Assembly: GCA_945861535.1 (NCBI GenBank)
Contig: CAMAUZ010000004.1
Span: 1 to 64,000 of the forward strand
DNA from: Akkermansia muciniphila
GTDB taxonomy: Bacteria > Verrucomicrobiota > Verrucomicrobiia > Limisphaerales > BJHT01
Direction of reading: 5' to 3'
Length of the DNA: 64,000 nt
Shown: positions 28,526 through 38,466 of the stretch, in pieces
Position numbering within the stretch: the first letter of the stretch is position 1
How the letters are laid out: every line of letters starts with the position of its first letter
Program-made: the position numbers and the translations under genes
The notes under the pieces: model-generated
Seen by the model: only the letters and a program-made list of their open reading frames with translations
Told to the model about the DNA's origin: nothing
The model's database searches: none

Positions 28526-30163
28526 TCAGTAGCCGCCGCCGCCCATGCCGTGTTCGCCACCGCCGCCAGGAGCGGGTTTATCCTTCTCCGGGATTTCGGT
28601 GATGAGGCACTCGGTGGTCAGCAAGAGACCAGCGATGGAGGACGCGTTTTGGAGCGCGGTGCGGGTGACCTTCTTGGGGTCCACGACGCCGGCCTTGACG
28701 AGGTCTTCATAGTTGCCGGTGGCGGCGTTGAAGCCTTCGTTGCCTTTGCGCTTCTTGACTTCCTGAACGACCACGGAGCCTTCATAGCCGCCGTTGTTGG
28801 CCAGTTCGCGGATGGGGGATTCGACGGCGCGACGGATGATGTCCACGCCGATCTGCTCGTCGGCATTGTCGCCTTTGACGGCTTCAATGGCGTTGAGGCA
28901 GCGGATGAGCGCGACGCCACCGCCCGGGACGATGCCTTCTTCGACGGCCGCACGGGTGGCGTGCAGGGCGTCTTCGACGCGGGCTTTCTTTTCCTTCATC
29001 TCGGTCTCGGTGGCCGCACCGACGTTGATGACGGCGACGCCGCCGGCCAGCTTGGCGAGGCGTTCCTGGAGTTTTTCCTTGTCGTAGTCGGAGGTGGTTT
29101 CCTCGATCTGGCGGCGGATCTGACCGACGCGGCCCTGGATCTCGGAGGACTTGCCGTAACCTTCCACGATGGTGGTGTTTTCCTTGTCCACGACGACGCT
29201 CTTGGCGCGGCCGAGGTCGGAGAGCTGGAGGCTCTCGAGCTTGATGCCGAGGTCTTCGGTGATGCACTTGCCACCGGTGAGGATGGCGATGTCTTCCATC
29301 ATGGCTTTGCGGCGGTCACCGAAGCCCGGCGCCTTGACGGCGCAGACGTTGATGGTGCCACGGAGCTTGTTGACAACGAGGGTCGCGAGGGCTTCGCCTT
29401 CGACTTCTTCGCTGATGATGAGGAGCGGTTTGCCGGTCTTGGCGGTCTGTTCCAGGATCGGGAGCATGTCCTTGAGCGAGGAGATTTTCTTCTCGTAAAT
29501 CAGGACGTACGCTTCCTCGAACTTGCATTCCATCGTGTCCGCGTTGGTCACGAAGTAGGGGGAGAGATAGCCCTTGTCGAACTGCATGCCTTCCACGACT
29601 TCGAGGGTCGTGTCGATGGACTTGGCTTCCTCGACCGTGATGGTGCCGTCCTTGCCGACCTTGTCCATCGCGTCGGCGATGATCTCGCCGATGGTGTTGT
29701 CCCAGTTGGCGGAAACGGTGGCGACCTGCTTGATCTCTTCCTTGTCCTTGACCTTCTTGGCGATCTTGTCGAGGTGGCCGACGGCGGCGTCGACGGCCTT
29801 TTGGATGCCGCGTTGGATGCCGATGGGGTTCGCACCGGAGGTGACGAACTTCAGGCCTTCGCGATAGATCGCTTCGGCGAGGACGGTGGCGGTGGTGGTG
29901 CCATCGCCGGCGGTGTCGCTGGTCTTGCTGGCGACTTCGCGCACCATCTGGGCGCCCATGTTTTCGTACGGGTCTTCGAGTTCGATTTCCTTGGCGACCG
30001 TGACACCGTCTTTGGTCACGGTCGGGGAACCGAATTTCTTGTCGAGGACGACGTTGCGGCCTTTCGGTCCGAGGGTGGCCGCGACGGCGCGGGCCAGTTT
30101 GCTGACACCCTTGAGGAGGGCCTGACGAGCTGCTTCGTCAAAGAGGAGTTGTTTGGCTGCCAT
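28526..30163 (-). CDS. groEL: 60 kDa chaperonin GroEL
   Basis: [77 protein letters not shown]-terminal [13 protein letters not shown]. Confidence 0.99.
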   Translation of the reverse strand: MAAKQLLFDEAARQALLKGVSKLARAVAATLGPKGRNVVLDKKFGSPTVTKDGVTVAKEIELEDPYENMGAQMVREVASKTSDTAGDGTTTATVLAEAIYREGLKFVTSGANPIGIQRGIQKAVDAAVGHLDKIAKKVKDKEEIKQVATVSANWDNTIGEIIADAMDKVGKDGTITVEEAKSIDTTLEVVEGMQFDKGYLSPYFVTNADTMECKFEEAYVLIYEKKISSLKDMLPILEQTAKTGKPLLIISEEVEGEALATLVVNKLRGTINVCAVKAPGFGDRRKAMMEDIAILTGGKCITEDLGIKLESLQLSDLGRAKSVVVDKENTTIVEGYGKSSEIQGRVGQIRRQIEETTSDYDKEKLQERLAKLAGGVAVINVGAATETEMKEKKARVEDALHATRAAVEEGIVPGGGVALIRCLNAIEAVKGDNADEQIGVDIIRRAVESPIRELANNGGYEGSVVVQEVKKRKGNEGFNAATGNYEDLVKAGVVDPKKVTRTALQNASSIAGLLLTTECLITEIPEKDKPAPGGGGEHGMGGGGY

Positions 30164-30208
30164 AAGTTGCTTCTTTAAGAGTTAAGGTTTGGTTGGTTGA
30201 GGTGGGAA

Positions 30209-30502
30209 TTATTCGATCACGGCGAGGATGTCGTCGGTGTTGAGGATTTTGTATTCCTTGCCGTCGAGCTTGATTTCGGTGCCGCCGTATTTGCTGATGA
30301 GGACGCGGTCGCCGACCTTGAGTTCGAAGGCGATTTTCTTGCCGTTCTCGTCAGTCTTGCCGGTGCCGAGCGCGCGCACGAGACCTTCGGTCGGTTTCTC
30401 TTTTGCGGAGTCAGGGATGATAATGCCACCCTTTTTGACTTCTTTTTCTTCCTGCGGCTCAACGAGCACGCGGTCGCCGAGCGGTTTTACGTTCAGTGCC
30501 AT
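30209..30502 (-). CDS. groES: 10 kDa co-chaperonin GroES
   Basis: [38 protein letters not shown]...[34 protein letters not shown]. Confidence 0.99.
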   Translation of the reverse strand: MALNVKPLGDRVLVEPQEEKEVKKGGIIIPDSAKEKPTEGLVRALGTGKTDENGKKIAFELKVGDRVLISKYGGTEIKLDGKEYKILNTDDILAVIE

Positions 30503-30581
30503 AGTGTTGTTTTGTTGGTTTCTGTTGGTTTGGTTTTGGTTGATTCAACCCCCGCCGCACCCACGGCGGGTAAGTTAAAAA

Positions 30582-32504
30582 TTATTTTTTGTCGTCCACG
30601 ACCTCGGCATCGATGATCGGGCCGTCGCCCTTGTTGCCGGGGCTCTTGCCCGAGTCGGGTTTCGCGTCGGCTCCGGCGTCGGGCTTGCCGGCGCGGGCTT
30701 TCTCGGCCCCGGCCTTGTACATCTCGGCGGAGGCTTCGATGAGCTTTTCGCTGGCGGTCTTGATGGCGGCGGTGTCGGAGCCTTTGAGCGCTTCCTTCAG
30801 GGCGGCGGCGGCTTTCTCGACGCCTTCCTTGAGGTCGGCGGGAATCGTGGCCGCGTTGTCGCGGAGCATCTTCTCGGTGCGATAAAGCGTGCTGTCGGCC
30901 TCGTTGCGCAGGTCGATTTCCTCGCGTTTGAGGCGGTCCTCTTCGGCGTGAAGCTCGGCGTCTTTGCGCATCTTTTCGACATCGTCTTTGTTGAGGCCGC
31001 TGCTGGCGGTGATGGTGATTTTCTGTTCCTTGCCGGTGCCTAGGTCCTTGGCGCTGACGTGGAGAATGCCGTTGGCATCAATGTCGAAGGTGACTTCAAC
31101 TTGGGGCACGCCGCGCGGGGCCGGGGGAATGTCGGTGAGGTTGAATTTCCCGATGGTCTTGTTGTCGCGCGAGAACTGGCGTTCGCCCTGGAGGACGTGG
31201 ATTTCAACGCCGGGCTGGTTGTCCGAGGCGGTCGAGAAGATTTCCGATTTGCGGGTCGGGATGGTCGTGTTGCGCTCAATGAGTTTGGTGAACACGCCGC
31301 CGAGGGTCTCGATGCCGAGCGACAGCGGGGTGACGTCGAGGAGCAGCACGTCTTTGACTTCGCCCTTGAGCACGCCGCCCTGGATGGCCGCGCCGATGGC
31401 GACGACTTCATCGGGATTGACGCCCTGATGCGGGGGCTTGCTGACGAGCGCGTGGGCGGTCTCGACGACGCGAGGCATGCGGGTCATGCCGCCGACGAGG
31501 ACGAGTTCGTCGATCTTGTCGGCCGTGATGCCGGCGTCTTTGAGGCAGTTCTTGGTCGGCGCGATCGTGCGTTCAAAGAGCTGGTCGCAGAGTTGCTCCA
31601 TTTTCGCACGGGTCAGCTTGGTGCTGATGTGCTTGGGGCCGCTGGCGTCGGCGGTGATGAACGGGAGATTGAGATCGTACTGTTGCGAACTCGACAGCGC
31701 GATCTTGGCCTTCTCGGCTTCTTCCTTGATGCGCTGGAGGGCGTCGGGCTGCTTGCGCAGGTCCATGCCGTTCTCGCGTTTGAACTCATCGAGAATCCAG
31801 TCCATGAGCTGGTTGTCCCAGTCATCGCCGCCGAGGTGCGTGTCGCCGTTGGTGGCTTTGACTTCGAAGACGCCGTCGCCGATTTCCAGCACCGAGATGT
31901 CGAAGGTGCCGCCGCCCAAGTCATACACCGCGATCTTCTCGTCCTTCTTTTTGTCGAGACCGTAGGCGAGCGAGGCGGCGGTGGGTTCGTTGATGATGCG
32001 GAGGACTTCCAGGCCCGCGATCTTACCGGCGTCCTTGGTGGCCTGGCGCTGGGAATCGTTGAAGTAAGCGGGCACCGTCACCACGGCCTGCGTGATTTTT
32101 TCGCCGGTGCGGGTTTCCGCGTCGGACTTGAGTTTGGCGAGGATCATCGCGGAAATCTCGGGCGGGCTGAACTGCTTGGGCTTGCCGTCGATCTCGATCT
32201 CGACGCAGGCGTCGCCGTTGCTGGCGCGCACGACTTTGTAAGGCACGCGTTTTACCTCTTCCTGAACCTCGTCAAACTTGCGGCCCATGAAGCGCTTGAT
32301 CGAATAGACCGTGTTGCGCGGGTTCGTGACGGCTTGGCGTTTCGCCGCGTCGCCGACGATGCGCTCGCCGGTTTTGGTGAAGGCGACCACGGACGGCGTG
32401 GTGCGTTTGCCCTCGGAATTCTCCAAGACCATCGGTTCGCCGCCCTCCATGACCGCCATGCAGGAATTCGTCGTCCCCAAATCAATGCCCAAGACTTTTG
32501 CCAT
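30582..32504 (-). CDS. dnaK: Molecular chaperone DnaK
   Basis: [82 protein letters not shown]. Confidence 0.99.
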   Translation of the reverse strand: MAKVLGIDLGTTNSCMAVMEGGEPMVLENSEGKRTTPSVVAFTKTGERIVGDAAKRQAVTNPRNTVYSIKRFMGRKFDEVQEEVKRVPYKVVRASNGDACVEIEIDGKPKQFSPPEISAMILAKLKSDAETRTGEKITQAVVTVPAYFNDSQRQATKDAGKIAGLEVLRIINEPTAASLAYGLDKKKDEKIAVYDLGGGTFDISVLEIGDGVFEVKATNGDTHLGGDDWDNQLMDWILDEFKRENGMDLRKQPDALQRIKEEAEKAKIALSSSQQYDLNLPFITADASGPKHISTKLTRAKMEQLCDQLFERTIAPTKNCLKDAGITADKIDELVLVGGMTRMPRVVETAHALVSKPPHQGVNPDEVVAIGAAIQGGVLKGEVKDVLLLDVTPLSLGIETLGGVFTKLIERNTTIPTRKSEIFSTASDNQPGVEIHVLQGERQFSRDNKTIGKFNLTDIPPAPRGVPQVEVTFDIDANGILHVSAKDLGTGKEQKITITASSGLNKDDVEKMRKDAELHAEEDRLKREEIDLRNEADSTLYRTEKMLRDNAATIPADLKEGVEKAAAALKEALKGSDTAAIKTASEKLIEASAEMYKAGAEKARAGKPDAGADAKPDSGKSPGNKGDGPIIDAEVVDDKK

Positions 32505-32553
32505 AAGGTTGGTGTGTGTATTTCTAAAAGCTAAATGCCCTTTAGCACGCGTG

Positions 32554-32573
32554 GTGCCATGAGGGCATGGCAC
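32554..32573. promoter_or_regulatory. Perfect inverted repeat upstream of dnaK
   Basis: GTGCCATG-AGGG-CATGGCAC, 50 bp upstream of dnaK start; function unknown, not a canonical CIRCE. Confidence 0.45.
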
Positions 32574-33055
32574 TGTTTAACGCATTGTTGGTAAGCGATT
32601 TGCGTCGAATTCGTGAATCGTGAGACGAGCTGGAGGCGGTGTGCCTAAGCGACACAATGGCGCACAACTCGCCAACTGTGTCAGGTCTCGATGTCACAGC
32701 GAAACTGTCCACCGGCCTGACCCGGCAGGCGCGAAAACCACCGGCCGAATCAGGGTTTCCAACCAACTAGCCCAACTCGAACTCTTAATCCCTGGACCGA
32801 AGTCCGTAGCCGGATGGGGAGCGCACCCGCCCTCAGGAGCGGTTTTCCGCGCCCCCGGCGGAAAGCCCGCGTGACACGAAACCGTGCGGAGTCTTTGTGA
32901 CCTCAGTCCGCGGCACATGCCTGGATGCGAGGGAGCAGCCAACGACACGCGAGGGCGCGTCTGCTCCCCGGCCTGGCAAGCGCCCGATTCCCTCCCGAGG
33001 GTCGCATCCACAGGCTGCCCCGCGCGCGGGCGTAAAAACCGGCGTCGAGTCCGCG

Positions 33056-33442
33056 ATGCCGGCGGTGCCGGGTTTCGCGCCGCCGGTGAAGGCGCTGTGC
33101 GTCGCGCCGTTCGGCATGGAGGAAGGCACGCAAGCGGACATTCCGCCGCAGGAGTTCGGACTCGTGGTCGGCGAGGCGACGCGCTTCCGGTTTTTCGCGT
33201 CCTCCGTCCGCCGCGAGGACCAGCCCAGCGACAGGGTGGAGGACGTCGCGGGCAACGATCAGTTGGAGGAACTCGCGCCGAATGAAGCGGCGCTCACGGT
33301 CGACGCGCGGGGTGTCGGGCAGCTCGTGCCGGTGAATCTGCCGGCGGCGGTGACAGAAGTCGGCACGCTGGAATTGCGCTGTGTGGAGAAGGGTGGGGCC
33401 GGGTGGTGGAAGCTGGAGCTGAATGTGAGGATGAAGGAGTAA
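33056..33442 (+). pseudogene. Probable 3' remnant of an Hsp70-family (DUF3731-type) gene
   Basis: PVKALCVAPFGMEEGTQADIPPQEFGLVVGEATRFRFFASSVRREDQPSD...TEVGTLELRCVEKGGAGWWKLELNVRMKE resembles C-termini of Hsp70-like DUF3731 proteins; no ATPase domain upstream. Confidence 0.55.
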
Positions 33443-33605
33443 AAGGAGTCGCTGCCGGCAATTGGTTTGCGCGAACGCGTAGAGGGATTGAGCCGTAATG
33501 CTGTGCCAATGCCTGGTGGGGTTGGCCGCGCGCGGAAGAGTGACTCCGTAGGAAAAGAGGGGCCGGGGCCACGGTGAGTCCGTCAGAGAAGATTTCCTGC
33601 CACCT

Positions 33606-34523
33606 TCACTTGGCACCGCTCTTTAGTTTGGCCGCGGTCTGCGCACGCAATTCCTGCGTCCGCTTTTGCGCGGCTGCGACTTGTTGCGGGGACATCTTTT
33701 TCTCCAAATCATCGCGGAGCTTTGCAGCATTTCCATCTGTTCGGGCCGCTAGATTGAGCCATGCATATGCTTCGGCGTAGTCCCTCGGTACGGATTGGCC
33801 GGTGAAGTAAAAGGCACCCAATGTAAATTGCGCTGTGGCGATGTCCTGTTCGGCGGCTTTGCGCAGCCATTTTACCGCTTCTGTGTAGTCTTTCTCGATG
33901 CCTTCGCCATTGAAATATAAGAAACCTAAGTTGTTCTGAGCGGTGGCATTGTTTTGTTCAGCCGCTTTCCGATACCATTTCACCGCTTCCTTGTAGTCCT
34001 GCTTCACGCCTTTGGCTTTGTGGTAGCCGTAGCCCAGGGCGAGTTGAGCCGAAACGTCGTTCTGTTCGGCGGCTTTGCGAAACCATCTCACCGCTTCTGC
34101 TTCATTTTTCTCCACCCCTTGGCCGTAGGCATAGCAAAAGGCCAAATTGCTTTGAGCTTTGGCGTAGTTCTGATCGGCGGCTTTGCGGTACCATTTAACG
34201 GCTTCCGTGTGATTTGTCTCCACTCCTTGGCCTTTGGCATAGTAGAGGCCGAGACTATACTGCGCCGAGGCGTGGTTCCGTTCAGCGGCTTTGCGATACC
34301 ACTTCGCCGCTTCCGCGTCGTCGTTTTCCACCCCTTGGCCAGATGCGTAGCTCAAACCCACGTTAAATTGAGCTTGAGCATCGCCCTTCTCCGCCTTGGC
34401 CTTGAAATCTAGGAATCGCTTACGGAGACCGTCACTCGGCTGCCCGGATGCTCCGGACGCAGCCAAGGTGACAGTGCAGAGCAGCGCGGCGACCAGGCAG
34501 AATATGGAAACCGGGGATTTCAT
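33606..34523 (-). CDS. Secreted Sel1-like repeat protein
   Basis: Signal peptide plus multiple 36-aa repeats (EAVKWYRKAAEQNNATAQNNLGFLYFNGEGIEKDYT). Confidence 0.93.
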   Translation of the reverse strand: MKSPVSIFCLVAALLCTVTLAASGASGQPSDGLRKRFLDFKAKAEKGDAQAQFNVGLSYASGQGVENDDAEAAKWYRKAAERNHASAQYSLGLYYAKGQGVETNHTEAVKWYRKAADQNYAKAQSNLAFCYAYGQGVEKNEAEAVRWFRKAAEQNDVSAQLALGYGYHKAKGVKQDYKEAVKWYRKAAEQNNATAQNNLGFLYFNGEGIEKDYTEAVKWLRKAAEQDIATAQFTLGAFYFTGQSVPRDYAEAYAWLNLAARTDGNAAKLRDDLEKKMSPQQVAAAQKRTQELRAQTAAKLKSGAK

Positions 34524-34683
34524 GGGAGGAAGGGGTTTCTTGAGGATATGGGCCGGTTAGGACTGCAGCAGGGATTACCGTAAAAAAGGGCACCCGCAAA
34601 ACAATTACGCCACCGAAAAAGCCACTGAACGCAGTTTGGCTTCTGGCACATGGTTTGATTCTCACTTCCAAGCCCGGAGCACT

Positions 34684-35283
34684 TCAGTGCTGGGTCTGCG
34701 GCGGTGGTGAAGCAAGTCCCGGCAACGGAGGGATGCCCGCGAGCGCGGCTTGCAGGCGGTCGGTGGTGTGGTGGCGGGCGCACCAGCGTTCGATGTAGGG
34801 CATGTCGAGGGTCTCGGGGCCTTGGACTGCGAGGACGTCACGGGCGTCGTCCAGATCCTTGCTGCGGCCCCAGCGGAGCTTTTGGACGATGACATCCTCG
34901 GGCGTGGGCAGCCACGTTGAACGCCCGAGCATCGGAACAAACACTTGCTGGCGGCGGCGGAATTCTTCCTGCACGAACGGTTCGTCGAACAGCTCGAACA
35001 ACTCGACCTTGAACGGGGGAGATGACCGGCTCTGGCCGACATGACGGCGTCCCCAGGTGAGCGTGTCGAAGACGACCTGCGGACCGAATTGCACCAGGGG
35101 TTCCAGCGCCTGAATGACCGCGGCCACGCCACCGGCCACATTGACGGCCAGCAAGAGGTCCACATCCTTGGTGGAGCGGGGCACGCCATACGCCCCGGCA
35201 GCGATGGCACCCACGACCATGAAGTCCACTCCGGCGACTTCGGTCGCCTCGACGACCTTGATGGCGAGGGACTCCAGGTTCAT
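34684..35283 (-). CDS. Nucleotidyltransferase family protein (possible toxin-antitoxin component)
   Basis: VDFMVVGAIAAGAYGVPRSTKDVDLLLAV (G[AG]-x9-D-x-D signature); TPEDVIVQKLRWGRSKDLDDARDVLAVQ. Confidence 0.85.
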   Translation of the reverse strand: MNLESLAIKVVEATEVAGVDFMVVGAIAAGAYGVPRSTKDVDLLLAVNVAGGVAAVIQALEPLVQFGPQVVFDTLTWGRRHVGQSRSSPPFKVELFELFDEPFVQEEFRRRQQVFVPMLGRSTWLPTPEDVIVQKLRWGRSKDLDDARDVLAVQGPETLDMPYIERWCARHHTTDRLQAALAGIPPLPGLASPPPQTQH

Positions 35284-35561
35284 TTGCCAGCGGGCTTCTC
35301 AGTCACGTAAAGGCCGGCGTCGCGCACACGGTCGAGACGCTCCATCCAGCGGGATACTTCCTGCCAGCCGGCGGCTTCGTCGCGGGTGCCTAGGCGGTGC
35401 ATCGCGCCGGCGAGCATCATGCCGAATTGATGGTTCGACAGTTCAAAGACCTCGGTCAGCCGCTCCTGCGTTGTCATCCGGCGGGCGCGCAAAATTTTCT
35501 CCCGGTAGAGGTCGTCCTGGAGCGCTTTCAACGCGGCGGGGTCGTCGTGGATGTTGGGCAT
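35280..35561 (-). CDS. Small protein translationally coupled to the nucleotidyltransferase
   Basis: 93 aa; stop/start overlap ATGA with downstream gene at 35280-35283. Confidence 0.75.
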   Translation of the reverse strand: MPNIHDDPAALKALQDDLYREKILRARRMTTQERLTEVFELSNHQFGMMLAGAMHRLGTRDEAAGWQEVSRWMERLDRVRDAGLYVTEKPAGK

Positions 35562-35649
35562 GACCGGGGCAGGGTATCGGCGAAGCAGAGGGGCGGCAAG
35601 GTTGGGGACGCCCTACTGATCGAAGCGGGTGCATTCGCGGGCTGCCCCC

Positions 35650-35757
35650 GGAGCGCGGCGTTCACGCCGCAGAAATGCCCGCATGGAACAATAACCGCAG
35701 GTAAATCCAACGCTCCCTTGCCGTTCCACGCTGCTGCGGCGCAAACGCCGCGCTCCT
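35650..35757. repeat. Palindromic intergenic element, GGAGCGCGGCGTTCACGCCGCAG family
   Basis: ggagcgcggcgttcacgccgcagaaa ... gctgctgcggcgcaaacgccgcgctcct. Confidence 0.85.
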
Positions 35758-35784
35758 TCCGGGAGGGGCCGCGATCCGACTGGA

Positions 35785-36933
35785 TTACAGCATTTCCAGC
35801 GTGCGATGGAGTTCGGCATCGGTGTTGTAGAAGTGCGGGGAAAGGCGGAGGTAGCGTTGGCCGGCGCGGTCGGTGCGGAGGGAGGTGACGATGTGGGCGT
35901 CGGCGAGGCGTTGGTGGAGGGCGGGGAGGTCGGTGTCGGGGCGGCGGATGGTGATGATGCCGCTGGCGTTGGGGATGGCGGCGTCGGCATTCAGGACGGT
36001 CCAGCCTTTGGCCTGGAGGGCGGGGACGAGCCAGGCGCGTTTGCGGAGGAGTTCGCGGCCGATGGCGTCGATGCCGATTTCGAGCAATAGTTCCAAGCCG
36101 GCGCTCAGACCGGCGAGACCGACCAGGTTGTGGGTGCCGGCTTCGTAGCGACGGGCGTCTTGGCGGAAGACGATATTTTCCTCGGCGACATAGTTGTGGC
36201 TGCGGACGTTGTGCCAGCCGTACACGACGGGATGAAGGGTATCGAGGCGGCTCTGGCGCACGTAGAGGATGCCGGCGGCGCAGGGGCCGAGGAGCCATTT
36301 GTGAGAATCGGCGGCGAGGAAATCGACGTGTTCAACGGTAGTGGGGAAGGCGCCGAGGGTTTGGATGGCATCGACGCAGAAGAGGATGCCGCGCTGGCTG
36401 AGTTCGCGACCGATGGCTTCGAGTTCGACGCGGAAGCCGGAGAGGTAGTGACAGGAAGTGAGCGCCACCAAGCGGGTTTGTTCATCGATCTGGCCGAGGA
36501 CGTCGATGCGGCGGATGCGGCCGAGGTCGCGGGTGTTGAGGAAGCGGACTTCGACGCCGCGATCGGCGAGTGCCATCCACGGGTACACGTTGCTCGGGAA
36601 GTCATCGTGATAGACGAGGATGTTGGAGCCTTTGCGGAAGGAGAGGCCGGCGGCGACCATGCTGAGGGCGAGGGAGGTCGGGCCGACGAAGGCGATTTCT
36701 TCGGGCTTGGCGGCAAGAAGTTGTGCGGCGAGTCCGCGGGTGTGTTTAAGGAGCGGGGCAACTTCGTTTTCCTGATCGTTGCGCGCGCCGCGCTGGGCGG
36801 TGGCCGCGATGGCGTCGGCGACGCGGCGCGGCAGCGGGCAGACGCCGGCGTGAGCAAGGAAGATGCGTTCCTGGACGACGGGGAATTCGTGGCGGCGGAG
36901 GTCTTCGTTGACGAGAAGGTCGTGAAGGGTCAT
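35785..36933 (-). CDS. Class V aminotransferase/cysteine desulfurase-like PLP enzyme
   Basis: FLAHAGVCPLPRRVADAI; VDAIQTLGAFPTTVEHVDFLAADSHKWLLGPCAAGILYV (PLP Lys in DSHKW); YEAGTHNLVGLAGLSAGL. Confidence 0.9.
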   Translation of the reverse strand: MTLHDLLVNEDLRRHEFPVVQERIFLAHAGVCPLPRRVADAIAATAQRGARNDQENEVAPLLKHTRGLAAQLLAAKPEEIAFVGPTSLALSMVAAGLSFRKGSNILVYHDDFPSNVYPWMALADRGVEVRFLNTRDLGRIRRIDVLGQIDEQTRLVALTSCHYLSGFRVELEAIGRELSQRGILFCVDAIQTLGAFPTTVEHVDFLAADSHKWLLGPCAAGILYVRQSRLDTLHPVVYGWHNVRSHNYVAEENIVFRQDARRYEAGTHNLVGLAGLSAGLELLLEIGIDAIGRELLRKRAWLVPALQAKGWTVLNADAAIPNASGIITIRRPDTDLPALHQRLADAHIVTSLRTDRAGQRYLRLSPHFYNTDAELHRTLEML

Positions 36934-37048
36934 GGGGGAAAGTAATTAGTAATTAGTGAGCACAGGGGAGGAGATGGGGGGATTTTGGCAGGGGAATTTG
37001 GGGCGGGGGATGGGATTTCAGGAAGCGGCTTGAACTAGAAGAGAAGCG

Positions 37049-38044
37049 TCAGAGCGCGTTGATGCTGTTGAAGTAGCCGCTCCAGAAGCCGATGACGGTC
37101 ATGGCGATTTTTATCATGATGGCGAGATAGACGAACATGGGGAGCCATTTGGCGAGGGTGCGGAGTTTGCGGAAGCCTTCGTCCTGGTAATGGTGGTGGA
37201 GGCGGTGGAGGGATTCGTCGAGCTGGCCGCTGATTTCGCCGCTGTGATAGAGGTTGGTGAAGAGGTCGGGGAAGACTTTGGACTGGCCGGCGAGTTCGGC
37301 GGGGGTTCTTTGTTCGCGCTCGAGGAGCGGTCGCCAAGTGCCGACGACGCGGCGGATGGCGGGTGAGCCGCTGCTGGCGGCGGCGAGTTCCCAGGCGTTG
37401 ATGACGAGGACGCCGGCGTTGAGGAGGGCCTCGAGGGCGGCGGCGAGCCGGGAGAGGGCGAGGGCTTGGCGGGCTTTGCCGAGGATGGGAATGTAGCGGC
37501 AAAAGACTTCGATGAAGGCGCGCCAGCGTTCTCCGTGTTTGCCTTGCCCGGCGAAGATGAGGAGCGCGGTGAGGGCGTAGAGCGGGACGAGGACGCCGAG
37601 GGTCGCGAGGAGATAGGCGCCGATGTTGCCGGTGCGGAAGAGGTCGGGAAAGGGGATGATGAAGACGGCCCCGTGGAGGACGAAGAGCGGGTAGGCGAGT
37701 TCGCCGAGCATGGTGCGGACGAGCGAGGCGCGTTCGCGGTAGTAGCTGGCGAGGAGGTTCAGGCTGGTGTCGAGGCGGCCGCTGCGTTCGCCGGCGTCGA
37801 TGAGGGCGATGTCGAATTCCGGGAGCCAGGATTTTTCCGTGCGCAGCGCCTCGGCGAAAGTGAGGCCGTGGTCGAGGTGCGGGATGAGGCGCGCCAGCGG
37901 CTGGCGGAAGGCGCGCGAGGGCGGGGCGCGCTGGAGGGTTTCGAGGGCTTTGCGGACGGGAATGCCCGAGGCCGTGAAGGTGGCGATCTGCTGGTATAGC
38001 ACGGCCCGCAGGTTGAGTTGTCCGGGCGTGGGGAGTGCCGGCAT
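37049..38044 (-). CDS. Type II secretion system F family protein
   Basis: LYQQIATFTASGIPVRKALETL...FAEALRTEKSWLPEFDIALIDAGERSGRLDTSLNLLASYY...VFPDLFTNLYHSGEISGQLDESLHRLHHHYQDEG. Confidence 0.88.
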   Translation of the reverse strand: MPALPTPGQLNLRAVLYQQIATFTASGIPVRKALETLQRAPPSRAFRQPLARLIPHLDHGLTFAEALRTEKSWLPEFDIALIDAGERSGRLDTSLNLLASYYRERASLVRTMLGELAYPLFVLHGAVFIIPFPDLFRTGNIGAYLLATLGVLVPLYALTALLIFAGQGKHGERWRAFIEVFCRYIPILGKARQALALSRLAAALEALLNAGVLVINAWELAAASSGSPAIRRVVGTWRPLLEREQRTPAELAGQSKVFPDLFTNLYHSGEISGQLDESLHRLHHHYQDEGFRKLRTLAKWLPMFVYLAIMIKIAMTVIGFWSGYFNSINAL

Positions 38045-38066
38045 ATCAACCTGCGGCGGCGTGAAC

Positions 38067-38423
38067 TCAGGCTTTCGCTTTCGGGACGACAGCCGTGATC
38101 GCGTTGTTGAGGCTGACGCAGAGGGGGGCCTTGCCCTTGGCTCCGATCATTTGCTCGATGACCTGGCCTTCCTTGAAGATGAGCAGGGTGGGAATGGACT
38201 GAATGTGCCACTCGGCGGCGAGGGCGTTTTGTTCGTCGATGTTGACCTTGGCGATTTTGACTTTGCCCGCATAGGTGCCGGCGAGTTCGTCGAGCAGCGG
38301 GCCGATCATTTTGCACGGGCCGCACCATTCGGCCCAGAAATCCACGAGCACGGGGAGGGGCGATTTCAGGACTTCGGCGTCGAAGTTGGCGGTGGAAAGG
38401 ATGACGATGTTTGCTGCTGCCAT
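38067..38423 (-). CDS. trxA: Thioredoxin
   Basis: LPVLVDFWAEWCGPCKMIGPLLDELAGTYAGKVKIAKVNIDEQNALAAEWHIQSIPTLLIFKEG. Confidence 0.97.
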   Translation of the reverse strand: MAAANIVILSTANFDAEVLKSPLPVLVDFWAEWCGPCKMIGPLLDELAGTYAGKVKIAKVNIDEQNALAAEWHIQSIPTLLIFKEGQVIEQMIGAKGKAPLCVSLNNAITAVVPKAKA

Positions 38424-38466
38424 AAGGGTTCTGGTTGGGATTGGGGCAAGCCGTGGGAACGGTGGC

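Noticed and set aside
30551-30570. CCCGCCG-CACCCA-CGGCGGG hairpin as terminator after dnaK
   Set aside because: Stem is good but no T-tract follows on the minus strand; left as an unproven processing or attenuation hairpin.
28550-32534. Long + strand ORFs antisense to groEL (542 aa) and dnaK (491 aa)
   Set aside because: Mirror ORFs of highly expressed GC-rich genes; low-complexity V/D/G-rich translations with no family features.
30503-32580. CIRCE/HrcA operator near dnaK or groES
   Set aside because: Only a half-site-like TTTAGCAC is present; the canonical inverted repeat with 9-nt spacer is absent.
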